DNA of 64,000 nt from Branchiostoma belcheri (Eukaryota > Chordata > Leptocardii > Amphioxiformes > Branchiostomatidae): contig NW_017803824.1 of assembly GCF_001625305.1 (NCBI RefSeq), positions 2,444,960 through 2,508,959 of the forward strand, read 5' to 3'. The translations under genes and the position numbers were made by a program. Shown piece after piece: positions 17,297 through 27,900 of this stretch. The notes under the pieces are model-generated. The model was given only the letters and a program-made list of their open reading frames with translations, was not told the DNA's origin and made no database searches. Position 1 is the stretch's first letter; the number at the start of each line of letters is the position of its first letter.

Positions 17297-17323
17297 CAAG
17301 GAGGTTCAAAAAGAACCTCCTTG
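17297..17323. repeat. Perfect 11-bp stem, 5-nt loop hairpin
   Basis: CAAGGAGGTTC (17297-17307), AAAAA, then GAACCTCCTTG (17313-17323) form a perfect stem-loop. A TATA-like TATAAAAG lies about 40 bp upstream. No coding frame is associated. It could be part of a transposon end. Confidence 0.6.
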
Positions 17324-17539
17324 GTCCACGGAAGGTTAATTTTCCCCTTAAGAATCGGACAAATGAACTGTGCGGTGCTATGCGATGGCTAAATTTTCCT
17401 TTTTTTTCGAACCCGCGTTGTTATAATTTGGTGGAGACTAACCCAACAGCGTGCGCACCCACTGGCACCTGTTGGCCACAGGTAACAGTAGCACGTCACC
17501 ACTTCCGTGGGCGGCCCGGGTTTGCTAGAGGCCTGGCCG

Positions 17540-18117
17540 GGGGACAGGTATGTGCATAATGCGGTGGGACAAGTGTGTGTATGTGATTGCTTCCGCGCTG
17601 AGAAACAAATAACTTGTAGGTCAACAACCCAGAACGGGGTACCTTGCAGGGAAAGGGATCATAACATTAAAGCTCCTTGATAAAAAAAGTAATATCAATC
17701 TCCAAGTTGATGTTAAGGTGACGTCTTCTGAAAGTGAGTAGTGAGCACCTCTGTGAGGTGCATAATGTGGTAGGATCAAGTGCAACATGTGCGTGATTGC
17801 TTCTTCACCGAGAAACAAATAACTTGTAGGTCAACAACCCAGAACGGGCGTGTACCTTAAATGCAGGGAAAGGGATGATAATATCAACCTCCAAGTAGAT
17901 GTTAGGGTGACGTCTTTTGAAAGTGAGTAGCTGTCTCTGGAAGGTGCATAATGCCGTAGGACAAGTTTGCCTGATTACTTTCGCACCGCAGATACATAAC
18001 TTGTAGGTCAACAGCCCAGAACGGGGCGTGTACCGTGTGTAAGGAAAGGGGTTATGATATCAATCTCCAAGTAGATGTTAGGGTGACGTTTTCTGAAAGT
18101 GAGATGCTATCTATCTC
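17540..18117. repeat. Three-copy tandem array, units about 206 and 186 bp
   Basis: The anchor GTGCATAATG recurs at 17552, 17758 and 17944. Each unit also carries AACTTGTAGGTCAAC, CCCAGAACGGG, a CTCCAAGT(T/A)GATGTTA(A/G)GGTGAC block and TGAAAGTGAG. The CTCCAAGTAGATG block resembles the terminal repeat of the MITE family found elsewhere in the window, and an inverted copy (CATCTGCTTGGAGAG) follows the array at about 18140. The array therefore seems built from, or captured by, that transposon family. It lies about 1 kb upstream of DCTD. Confidence 0.75.
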
Positions 18118-18992
18118 GGGAAAATGTCACTTGCGCCCCCAACATCTGCTTGGAGAGTAGGATGATTGATATGTGTGTCAATGTTACACTAGAACTGACA
18201 CCTTTGATTGGAGGAATTCGAAACTTGCAGAAATATGTATGATTTGTCAGATTTAATAGCTGGCCAAATAATTGAAGTGGCAAAGTATTCAATAATTCAT
18301 CCTATTTTTTTCAAGTTTGGATTTTTTTTACAAAACGCCACCAAAAACAACATATTTCGATATCTAACCCAATTTATAGCTTGTTTTGCTCGTTGCATTA
18401 GGTGAAGGAGATAAAAGTACCCTTTCAATTCTTTAAAAGGTTATTTCCGTAAAAGTGCAGTGTACGGGTCATTGACTTCAAGTTGATAGTGACGGCCGAA
18501 TGCACTGCGGTGCAAAGTACAACCGTCTGACGAAAAGTTCCGAACGAATACGGGTCCATGTACACGTACACACTAGTAGTGAGTGACTCAGAATGCTCAG
18601 ACGTCTCTTGTTTGACGCTTATCTTAAATCCATCTGCACTTCTCGTCAATTTTCTTATGACGAGAAAAAGACGCTAACCAAGTTGTAGCTCTTTAGGCCT
18701 TGTTGAAACAAAATCATAGTACATCGACCAACATACTGGCAAGGAGGTTTTTCCATACGTGTGCTATCAATCATCTTTACAAAGTTGAAAATTTTGATAT
18801 GACATTTGTTACACAAGGCAACACATAGTTGCTAACAATGTAAGTGTCAATGCACCACATAAAAAATTCCGTAGTCTATTAAAAGTTTTCACAATATCCT
18901 CTTGTATCCTGGGACAATCGTGACGTTTCATTCTAGAGCCATCCGCTAGATGTCGCTCATACACAGGCCTGGCTTCGAACTTTGACCTCACA
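18118..18992. other. Upstream flank of DCTD
   Basis: Non-coding, mostly AT-rich DNA between the tandem array and the DCTD promoter. Apart from the inverted MITE end at about 18137-18152 I see no exon or repeat here. Confidence 0.4.
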
Positions 18993-19005
18993 TTTCCCGC
19001 CAAAA
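18993..19005 (+). promoter_or_regulatory. E2F-like site upstream of the DCTD start
   Basis: TTTCCCGCCAAAA, a strong match to the E2F consensus TTTSSCGC, ends 18 bp before the DCTD ATG. Nucleotide-synthesis genes of animals are commonly E2F targets at the G1/S transition, so motif, position and gene function agree. Binding is inferred. Confidence 0.6.
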
Positions 19006-19023
19006 ATTCGATAACACACAGGA

Positions 19024-19175
19024 ATGGCGACAGCAGAAAGTCGACAGAAGTCAAAGTGCACGGAGAACGGCAACTCTACAGACCTCATGGACACACCGAG
19101 TCGGAAGAGAAGAGCTGGGGGAGTCTCAGACAACTGTTCAACCCCAGACAAGAAGACGTGTAACAGTAATGGGCA
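19024..19175 (+). CDS. DCTD: DCTD exon 1 (N-terminal extension)
   Basis: The exon encodes residues 1-50 plus two bases of codon 51 and ends at donor GCA|GTAAGT. It contains a basic patch SRKRR (26-30) and two S/T-P-x-K/R sites (TPSR at 24-27, TPDK at 40-43). None of it is in the human catalytic core. The first ATG in frame was used; M22 is an alternative start. Confidence 0.85.
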
Positions 19176-21790
19176 GTAAGTTTTGTATAAACCAGACTCG
19201 ATCTAGTATAGGAAGTAAAAAGGTCGCTGGTGTTCCGGTCTAGGGTTCGAATCCCAGGCTACCGTCGGTGTGTTGAAAGTGATACGGGTAACAGTGGACC
19301 GTCTTTGAGGAGAGTCACACTTTATCGATGAATAGCTTGGGCGATAAATGAGGTAGGGCACATTACAAGATATCAAAATACACTCTACTCCCCGTGAGGG
19401 TTGGCGGAAAAACTTGTCCAGTTCAGGAGGCTGAAAAAACAGTCCAATCTGAAAAAAAGGAGCTGCACGGAGTCTAGACTGGGTTTTGATAGAAAGTCCA
19501 AATAGCCGCTATTCAAGACACTTTACTATGTTGACACAACTGATACGACAAAAGATCACTTTCATAATACATGTCCCCTCCCTTACTAGGGTTGACCTGA
19601 ACAAGAAGCGTTCGGACTACCTGGAGTGGGACGAGTACTTCATGGCTGTGGCCTTCCTGTCAGCACAGAGGAGTAAGGACCCCAGTTCACAGGTACAGTC
19701 AAATTATATAATGACAATGAACTTTATTGCATATTATCATATAGCCAGAAGACGTCGACCAATTAGAAGGCTCCATTTCCCATTGGTTATCAGGCTGTAA
19801 TCTCAAAATTGGTCGGTCATTAGTAGCCTCCTTCGCAGTCTTGTTGGGCGTCGGCGTTATTTTTTCTCCGAGCGACGCGAGTAATATGCGGCCGCGAGGG
19901 ACGATTTGCTACCGAGGGAGTTTTTGCCACGGAGAGAAGGTTTCGCGCTCCCAACAAGACTGCAAAGGAGGCTAGGTCATTAGAATAACTGACCAGTTTT
20001 TGGACCATAAAATTACACAGGATATGACACTAACAGTAGTGTTAAGACTTGTAGTATTTATCTATTAAAAACGTAGCTTAATTTGGATACCTTATTTGAA
20101 AATACAACACAATTAAAAAGATGTAGCATCTATTATATTGCAGTAAGGTTAATTTCTTTGATGATAAATGATAAATAGTTCTCAGCATTAGAGTTGCCCT
20201 GTTTAATATAGATAAAAACCTAGTAATATAGTGGCAGTTGAAATTTTGTCTCAGATTATTTGGGCGACTCCACACAGGTTGGAGCATGCATCGTGAACTC
20301 GGAGAAGAAGATTGTGGGTATCGGGTACAACGGGATGCCGAACGGCTGCAGTGATGACAAGTTACCCTGGAGCAGGACAGCAGAGGACAGACTGGACACC
20401 AAGTACCCGTATGGTACGTTAATCTCCAAGCAGATCATATGGTGGCAAGCAGGCAAGGTAGTATCCATTGCCCAGAGGAGTGTCCATTAGGTGGCTAATG
20501 TGTCCAGTAGCCCAGCCAGGGGTTGTTTGGCACCTGATAGGAGTTTAGGCGTGGGTCCTATCGAGTGCCAAACAACCTCTGGCCGGCCGGAACACCCCCA
20601 AAGCTGACCCGTTGAGTATGGTAACCAGGCTAGATTTTAGGAAGTGAAAACAGTCAAATTCAAAATTTCGTGCCTTCCCTCTGTTTCCATGCCAAAAAAT
20701 ATCTAAGAATGAAAGAAATGAGTTGGTGTGGTCTGAGAGACATGAAGAGAAGAAACAAGCCGTACTTGAGCCTATATGTACTGGACTCAGTATCTGTCTT
20801 GTGATGACAAGTGAAGATTACCAGTAGCTTTTTGGTCAGCCTAAGAGCATAACAGTGAGCCTAATGTTTTCCCCTCCTGTTATCAGTGTGCCATGCAGAG
20901 TTAAATGCCATCCTGAACAAGAACTCGGCCGATGTGAAGGGCTGTAAGATGTATGTGGCCCTCTTCCCTTGTAATGAGTGTGCCAAGCTGGTGATACAGG
21001 TACGTATGGTAAATCTGTATTACATGTAGTATAAAAGCTCCTTAATTTTGGGAGCTAAACTGCTGAACAAGTGTCTCTGAATTTTCGGCAACACTTAGAT
21101 GAATTTTTTCCTGATGAAAGCAACAGTGATATACAGCAGTTTATATCATATAGCTTTTGTGTGTTGTCACTTCTTGAACCATATGTTCTTTTTCTTGACA
21201 GTCTGGAATCCGAGAGATCATGTTTGTGTCCGACAAGTACCACCACACGCCAGAGATGACAGCATCACGCAGACTGTTGGACCTGGCTGGAGTCAAATAC
21301 ACGTCAGTACAGAAACTTCATCTGTTCTTCTCCATAATGATAGAAACTTGTCTCTCTTGTTAGAAGAGGGATCTGTTCATCATTATCAGTATCTATGTGG
21401 GTAATTTATGATTGAATTTGGAAATGCTGGAATTTGGAAGAAAATGTTTGGATTTTGATTAACTTTACTGGCAAGCCTTCTGTATTTAACTTGATTGTGA
21501 TTATGCATGTATCTTGAAAGTTTGTGTAATAGCTACAAGGCTCGTAATAGTTATCATGAATGTTGTAAAGATGTCGATGTCTTCTCCCTTTGCCTCGGTT
21601 GGTAAACATAGAATTACCGTGGCTCAAGAGAAGACAACAGGTTGGTCCAAATTTTCATTTCTTACTGTTGATATCAATTTTGACTCTCCCCTACAGGCAA
21701 TTTGTCCCCAAGAGGCAGAAGATCACCATTGCCTTTGACGCCATCAACCCGACTGTCACCAACCCACTGGCCTCCATCGCATCACCATGA
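19024..21790 (+). CDS. DCTD: Deoxycytidylate (dCMP) deaminase, six exons
   Basis: dCMP deaminase converts dCMP to dUMP, the substrate of thymidylate synthase; family enzymes are zinc hexamers, activated by dCTP and inhibited by dTTP. Six exons join in frame (19024-19175, 19590-19692, 20278-20413, 20887-20999, 21202-21302, 21697-21790) to give 232 codons plus TGA. The core reads [20 protein letters not shown], then [20 protein letters not shown], the zinc and catalytic motif HAE (H133, E135) and PCNEC (C159, C162), so all zinc ligands and the proton-shuttling glutamate are present. The catalytic body matches the roughly 178-residue human enzyme almost throughout. The difference is an N-terminal extension of about 50 residues encoded by exon 1, basic and Ser/Thr-rich. 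All introns are GT-AG. The gene diverges from WWC and converges on Shroom. Confidence 0.96.
19205..19380 (+). mobile_element. Possible tRNA-derived SINE fragment in DCTD intron 1
   Basis: GGTTCGAATCC at 19244-19254 is a perfect RNA polymerase III B box, preceded by a weak A-box-like stretch. No acceptor stem can be drawn, so it is not a tRNA gene. The following sequence is a plausible SINE body. The limits are approximate. Confidence 0.35.
19590..19692 (+). CDS. DCTD: DCTD exon 2
   Basis: The acceptor TTACTAG|G completes the split codon Q51. The exon encodes [17 protein letters not shown] and [17 protein letters not shown], the start of the conserved fold. Donor CAG|GTACAG, phase 0. Confidence 0.95.
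19824..19974. mobile_element. 151-bp MITE with 9-bp target duplication (Mutator-like)
   Basis: The 25-bp terminal inverted repeat (start TAGCCTCCTT(C/T)GCAGTC) has one mismatch between ends. The element is flanked by an exact 9-bp direct repeat GGTCATTAG (19815-19823 and 19975-19983). No coding capacity. Nine-base duplications are typical of Mutator-like elements. It lies in DCTD intron 2. Confidence 0.85.
20278..20413 (+). CDS. DCTD: DCTD exon 3
   Basis: The exon follows acceptor CCACACAG and encodes residues 86-130 plus one base. It includes [14 protein letters not shown], a region that in this family contributes to nucleotide and effector binding. Donor ATG|GTACGT, phase 1. A MITE end begins within about 7 bp of this donor. 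Confidence 0.95.
20420..20500 (+). mobile_element. MITE end (CTCCAAGCAGAT family) beside DCTD donor 3
   Basis: TAATCTCCAAGCAGATC at 20420, followed by ATGGTGGCAAGC and a GTATCCATTG block, matches the left end of the MITE family seen at 27741, 32194, 38550 and 57391. No right terminal repeat is found, so this is a truncated copy. Its end nearly touches the exon 3 donor. Confidence 0.65.
20515..20583. repeat. Short inverted repeat, about 27-bp arms
   Basis: A left arm containing GGTTGTTTGGCACCTGATAGGA pairs with a right arm TCCTATCGAGTGCCAAACAACC with few mismatches over a short loop. This is probably a small snap-back element; no target duplication was recognised. Confidence 0.65.
20887..20999 (+). 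CDS. DCTD: DCTD exon 4 (zinc site)
   Basis: This exon encodes the active centre: [13 protein letters not shown] with zinc ligand H133 and catalytic E135, and [17 protein letters not shown] with zinc ligands C159 and C162. Acceptor TTATCAG, donor CAG|GTACGT, phase 0. Confidence 0.96.
21202..21302 (+). CDS. DCTD: DCTD exon 5
   Basis: Follows acceptor TTGACAG and encodes [19 protein letters not shown] and [14 protein letters not shown], aligning with the corresponding segment of the human enzyme. Donor AC|GTCAGT, phase 2. Confidence 0.93.
21697..21790 (+). CDS. DCTD: DCTD exon 6 and stop
   Basis: Follows acceptor CCCTACAG, completes a split Thr codon, and encodes [18 protein letters not shown] and a short variable tail ending TGA at 21788-21790. 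The FVPK...I.I.FD.IN pattern matches the human C-terminus. Confidence 0.93.
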
Positions 21791-22330
21791 CAACACTGAA
21801 GCTATCTTGGACACATGATGAGATGATGTAATGAGATAGTTGTAAGACAATGCAGCAAGACAATTAGATAGGGTGCAGTTCTACACAACATTGAAGGTGT
21901 AGAATTTGGGAGAGAAGAATATTTCAGAGAAAAAAAGGTGCGGTCTTAGAACTTAAGCTCAGATGAATTGTCTTCTAGAAGTCTTGAGTACTTAACAAAT
22001 TTGCAATTAAAAGGAAGGTATAGAGGTTATTTAAAGAAAAATATATAACGTTATATTCATTGTTAGAGGTGAGGTATTGGCCTTCTAGAACACTCTAGTA
22101 GTGAAGTTTGTATGTAAATCATGTTGGAAATTCAACTGTTCACTTTTCACAATCAAGTGAACTTGTGATGTTGTATGTAGTTTCATCTGCAAGAATGTTT
22201 TCCAAAGGTGTGCAATGAATTAACCTGGTTTGACAATAGTGGATTAAAGGGAACAGATATTCTTGACATAATTATGCTGCATTATATACTTACATGTATA
22301 TTCAAATAAACATGTTATCATATCTCGGTC
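21791..22330 (+). other. DCTD: DCTD 3' untranslated region (inferred)
   Basis: AT-rich non-coding sequence between the stop codon and the AATAAA at 22305. The end point is inferred from the signal plus the usual 15-25 base offset. Confidence 0.55.
22305..22310 (+). terminator. DCTD polyadenylation signal AATAAA
   Basis: A canonical AATAAA lies 515 bp after the DCTD stop. It is followed within about 40 bp by a GT-rich tract (GTGTCTGGTGTC and GAGTTGTGT) of the sort bound by CstF. Confidence 0.65.
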
Positions 22331-22582
22331 TCCAAATAGTGTCTGGTGTCTTATTGAGTTGTGTATCATTGGAATAGGCTACAAGAAACTTTACTTTACT
22401 GCTACAAAACTGGAAAAGTTTTTCTCCCATCCCTCTGTTCTTGACTAATTGTTCCCCTTGTTCGAGTCTACTTCAGAATGTTTTGACAACCAGGGGAATA
22501 AGTGTGTGTTGTGTGTGTGGGCAGAATAGATATTGCTCCAAGATAATAAGTGGAGTCGATGCATGTTCATTATACAGCACAC

Positions 22583-22588
22583 TTTATT
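22583..22588 (-). terminator. Candidate Shroom polyadenylation signal
   Basis: This is the first minus-strand AATAAA I could find downstream of the Shroom stop. It would give a 3' UTR of about 2.1 kb ending some 250 bp from the DCTD 3' end. A non-canonical signal closer to the stop is equally possible. Confidence 0.25.
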
Positions 22589-24672
22589 TTCCTGTAGTCT
22601 GTAGGCAGCGCTGTCAATCATTCTCTAGTCTTGCACGCAACACTTCAAAAGTCTGGCCAATCACTGATAACGTTACATCACTTCTGACCAACCATGGGTA
22701 ATGTTGCATCCACTTTGGGGATTAAAGGAAGCTTCCCTTCTTCACATGTGCACTTGGGTTCTCCATGCCAGCCATGTAAAATACACAATTTGAATTTCTT
22801 TTGTCTCTCTCCACAAGAAATTGCTGCAGTTAGACCATGTACAAGACAAAGGCTTTTTTAAGTTTTACAAAAATATACAGACTTCAGAGAGTGGAAAATT
22901 TCTTCAAGTGCCTTTTGAAGTTTTGAAACACAGAGCGCATGTATATGAGACCTCTAGAAAAGGTGATGATTTACAGTGGAACAGTTTTACACACAGGCAC
23001 GGAGCTTACACTGTCTACATGTGGCCTACTCTGACAGTTCCACAATTTGTTTTACCCGAGTACCAAATAGATGGGTGTACCTTCAGTGGCCTCCATGGTT
23101 CTAAAAATACCATCTAGGCATGGAAAAGTAGCGTTTTACACAGTACTTTCATGATCTGCTACTTCGCATGGTAAATGGAGTTTTTGTGAATTCTGTAGAA
23201 TTCCTAAGATCTGGAACGGATTTCAGTTTCTATACAATATTGATCTCATTCTGTCCAGAGTGAACTACTCAAGCTAGTTGCAATTCTACACAACTATTGT
23301 TTTTTCTTCGTCTTTATGCCAAAGTTCTTCAAGGCTTGCAGCTGAGAAAATTTCGTTACTTCAAAGAAATTAAAACAACCTCTGCTGTGAAACTACATAA
23401 GGCAGAACAGAACCTGAACTAAAACAACAAAAACTGAATGACAGAAATTAGTTTTTCAACTACTTTATGAGAGAAGAGCACCAAGAATTTTCCAGGTTTC
23501 TTCAGGCACTTTTCCTGTGGTCATTTACTCATTGGCAACAAACTCAACTTTCTAGAGTGGGGCACAACCCACAATGTTCCTATATACATATAATATGGAA
23601 ATAATACATCCAAAATAATTGCATTGGCTTAGTTAAGGCCACACCAATTCCTATTGTTGGTTCTCAGATTTAGAAGGAAAATAACGTTATAATGGAAATA
23701 TAGAGCCTGAGGTTTATGCTGTGGTTCAGGGAGCAAAAATTTTTAAGTTTTCTTTTCAGTGTTTTAATCTTAACCTTTTGCTTCACTTTTACTTTACGTT
23801 GTCCGAGAACCAAGGAAATGAATTGGTGTGGCCTAAAACGTTGAACCTGTGACACAGTCCCTAAGTCATCACAGGCATGTGGTGTGGATATCGCCTCCAA
23901 AATACGTCAGGATGGGATGCAAGTCGAGGACAAATCACGGGAAGACCACACCAAGCAGCATATGTTATGTCTTACTCTATACAACAAGCCGGCGAAAACA
24001 GCCTCCAACCATTCTCACATGCCTACAGGCCTCTTATTGCTAGCACGACGGAAATACAGTCCATATTTACAATAATACAATAGCGGTGGACAGAATATCT
24101 CTTCTCTCTCTCTACCAAAAGAGTCACTATAAAATTTGAAGTTCTGCCCACTTGCTAACTTCCTTGGCACTTTGCACAGACAGCACAAAATCACAGGCTA
24201 AGACACAATGATCACTTCTTACATTATACATAATTCTGTACAAAAGGAACAAATTTTCCTTCAGGTTATGTGCACAACAACAACAACAATGCTGTGAGAT
24301 GTGTGGACAAACAAAAATTTCACTATCATGAAAGATTCATACATAGGTCATAATTATTATCTCTTCTTTGTCAAATATGTTCAAGTTTGGCATTTCTAAC
24401 ACAAGGGACAAACAGAGGCAAGCACTCCCCTTCTGTCTGCTGCCCCCTACTGACTCACAATGGTCCTGCAGCTAGTGCTTGAAAAGCTGTGGTTTTCAGG
24501 AAGTCCTGACTGAGAAAACTTAGTTACAACCAGAAGAAGGTGTTTCAGATTTGCTGTTCTCGTTGATGATCATGATCACTTCTGTACAAGTCTCTACAAA
24601 CTGGAGGAGCCGGTCGCCAGGGAAACTGGGTCACCATGGAAACCCTGTTGCCGTGGTAATGACAATGCTTCT
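22589..24672 (-). other. Shroom 3' UTR or convergent intergenic DNA
   Basis: No exon is recognisable on either strand. The stretch contains one complete MITE (23636-23834) and a short CAA repeat near 24280. Part or all may be Shroom 3' UTR, depending on where the transcript ends. Confidence 0.35.
23636..23834. mobile_element. MITE with GGCCACACCAATT terminal repeat, copy 1
   Basis: It begins AGGCCACACCAATT and ends in the complement, AATTGGTGTGGCCT. The inner segments (GGTTCTCAG... and TCCGAGAACCAAGGAAA) are also roughly complementary. It has no coding capacity. Related copies are at 44103 and 53871, with possible ends near 20718 and 50220. Confidence 0.75.
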
Positions 24673-24933
24673 TCACGTCTCCATGGACAGGTTCTCCCGC
24701 AGGCACCTCAGCTGTTCCTCCCCGAGCTTGATCTTGTCGTCCAGCTCGCGGGACTCCATGATGAGCTGTGACTTCATCTTGATGAAGTGCTCGAAGTCGG
24801 CAAACTGCTCCTCATTGAAGTACTCGGACAGGATCTTGGAGACGGCGTCCTTCCGGTTGTCGATGTTCTCCTTCAGCTTCTTGGCGTCGTCGTACTGGTC
24901 CGAGAGGCGGTCACGCTTGTCCTGCAGTTCCCT
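24673..24933 (-). CDS. SHROOM: Shroom exon 12 (end of ASD2, stop)
   Basis: Follows acceptor TCTGCAG and encodes 86 residues and TGA at 24673-24675. DAKKLKENIDNRKDAVSKIL, FADFEHFIKMKSQLI and LDDKIKLGEEQLRCL match the second half of vertebrate ASD2, the dimeric coiled coil that holds Rho-kinase. Confidence 0.97.
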   Translation of the reverse strand, partial: RELQDKRDRLSDQYDDAKKLKENIDNRKDAVSKILSEYFNEEQFADFEHFIKMKSQLIMESRELDDKIKLGEEQLRCLRENLSMET

Positions 24934-27900
24934 CTGCAGAGAGAGACACAGGCGGGTTGGAATAGAGTCTACAAAAGAAATCTAGGATATCAGACTTTCT
25001 TACACACAACCAGTACTTCTCTCTTTGCTTAGGTTTTGATGCCAAATCTATCAGATATCTTTCTCTGAGCTTCTGACTGGAGTACAGTACTAAAACTTGT
25101 TTCAATATGTTGCCACTGTAGGTGGTGCTTTTGCAACGTGAGAGACATACACATCTCAGCATCCCGTGTTCTAGTTCTACCACCCCGATTAAACTATTTT
25201 CAGACTACACAAATCTGGACTGAATTCTGGCCATGGGTGTGGGTACACCTGTATATGTGGGTGCTAAATCCAGCCAGTACTTTGGTATCCTACTAAATCA
25301 GTACTGTGAAGTGTACAATTTTTCCCCACCTTCTCAGCTGGGTCCGTTCCCTCCTCTATGTTCTGCAGGGCGTTCTGTGCCCTGGCGAGACGACCCGACA
25401 GACTCAGCAGCAGGTTGGTGATCTTGTCCAGCTCATCCACAAACCGCTGGTACTTGTCAAACTCATTAGACTTCGTCTTGTCCTTCGCCCACTCTGTCAC
25501 CTTTGCGTGAGAAAGATGCTTGTTAGCAATCTAAACACATCAAGGATGTCAAGAATTGATATAATCTGTTCAATTCTTACTACATGTACTGATATTGATC
25601 TCTTATATATTGATATATGTATTCACATGTTACACAAAAACAAATAAAGAGTAACATTTACACACACACATGAATGTCTAACTGTATGTACCTGTATATG
25701 TGTATACCAGGTATGTCTACTGTGGTGTTCTATGGTTAGTTTCACTTCACTGGTGTCAGAAACTGCAGTACAGGCAGGTTTTAGATGGAGTGGATGGGTA
25801 ATTCTCAAAGGCAATTCTATGACGCGGTTATGCTAAAAATGTTGTCATTTCTTGTGCTCAGTTCTCTCACCTGCTGTCCCAGCTCGTTGTTGAGCTCGAT
25901 CTCCTCCCGGATCAGGTCCTCCGCCTTCCGCAGGTTCTCCAGCTTCTTACTGATGCTGTCAATCAGCTCCATCTGAGGGAGAGGGGGGCAGAACAACGTC
26001 AGACACTTCCGAAAATAGTTTCATCAGGTTGGTAAAACATAGGATATAGGGATTTTCTTTTACACAACCAGTTAACAACCAGATGAACTGGGACGAGGGG
26101 GGTACATTACAAATTCAGCCACATTTGGGACTGTGTTCTTGCTGCAAAGCTCCACCTAAATTGGCTAGATATAGCGGCGAGAAGCAGAACTCCAGTCAGA
26201 AGCTCTGAGGAAGGTGCCTGATGGACACCAAAATGTAAGCAAGATGAGACAATACTGATTGTGTAAAAGAAAATCCCTATATCTAACATTATTAGACACT
26301 GAAAAACGGAGATCACAGACTATAGATGTACAAGTCCTCCATCTATAGTGAATGGTGGCATATACTAGTATAAGGACACCTCCAAAACCTTTCTAGCGAC
26401 GTCTTCACACTTCTCCATGTGGAACACACCGTGAAACATGATCTCTCGTGGTCAGCAGGCAACTGTTAGCCTAGGGTCTTTTACTGCCAAGCCAAGCTTA
26501 GAGCCTTATATGCATAATGTCTGTTGATGAACATGTGATCAGTCTATTGGCCAATCACCAGTTGAAAGAGAAAACGTGTGAATTTCTGCTCTTTGAAGCA
26601 AGAAGCTTTCAAGCTACCTGCATTTTGATATGCAAATGAGGGCCCAAACGAGGCGGTAATTACAAACTGTCTCTATTGTCCAACCATCAGCACCTAGACT
26701 AAAAACATTCAGTTCACACCTTTGATATTCAATTTTCAGCTTGGAATAGACAAGGACATTACTGTCACGATTACAAGAACAACATTCAAGGCACCACTCA
26801 GCCACCCCAAAAATGTTTAGCCACAGGTGGGATGTACCAAGTCCCTGGGGGTTGCAGGTGGTAACTGACATGCACATGTTTAGTAAACAATGGGGGGAAA
26901 TGTTAGCAGACAAGTGATTTCCTCCTCACAACAACAGCAACAGGTGTGGACAGAGCTTATGCACAAGATGTTTCAATTAGATCTATGCAACCACCAAAAA
27001 ATTTTCATTGTGATCAAGGCTCTTACTACTACTTTAGCCATAGCTTTTGTTTCTTGAATGTAGATGTGATACTAGTAGTTCAATTGTGGTAAGGATACAG
27101 TTTTGATTCAAGCTTATTTTCCAGCATCTTTCTAAATGCAAACTGACCAGTGTTGTATCTGGTTAGACTGTCTGACTCAGCCTTTTTGAAGGACTTAACA
27201 AAAAAGTTGGAGAATTTCCTTTGTATATGTGACAGTAGGAAACCACCTGTGTGACAAGTGTGGTTTACTGTTGCCGAGTCTGGGGAAACGGCACAGCCTG
27301 AATTAAACACTTCCTGGCCACCTACCACCCAAGTTGTGCTGAACTCATCAACCTCTGGAATAAACATGAACCCAAAAGAGAAAGGGGAAGGGGGCACGTT
27401 ACAACTATCAGCAGAGTTTTGTGCTATGGATGTATCAGTCCTGTCTTTCTCCGCTGACTATTTCTTACGCTCAATCTAGTTTAGCTTACTGAAAAGCTAT
27501 CCCATCAGTCTTGACAAGGACAGATGCTACTTTCAGTATGGATACCAGTATACAGGTCTGTAATGTCCAGATTTTCTGGGGCAAGGGGAGACTATATTGG
27601 CTACCTGTAACCATTGGGTGGCATATTGGATACTGCCTGGCCAATTTGATACTGTCTTGCCAATTTGATACTGTATTGCAACCACCCAAAGATCTGCTTG
27701 GAGATTACAGGTCTACGGTCTAATCAACTGTCTTCACATGTAATCCCCAAGCAGATCATATGGTGGCAAGGCAGTGTCCATTGGCCATCGGTGGCCGTAC
27801 AAAATCCTCTGGCTAATGGATACTGTCTTGCCACCGAAAGGGATCTGCTTGGAGATCATTCACCTGCCTTTGCTGCTTGACGATGACAAATAAACCCACC

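Noticed and set aside
17540-18117. CRISPR-like array of repeats
   Set aside because: The repeats are long, diverged and contiguous, without short repeats separated by unique spacers, and the genome is eukaryotic.
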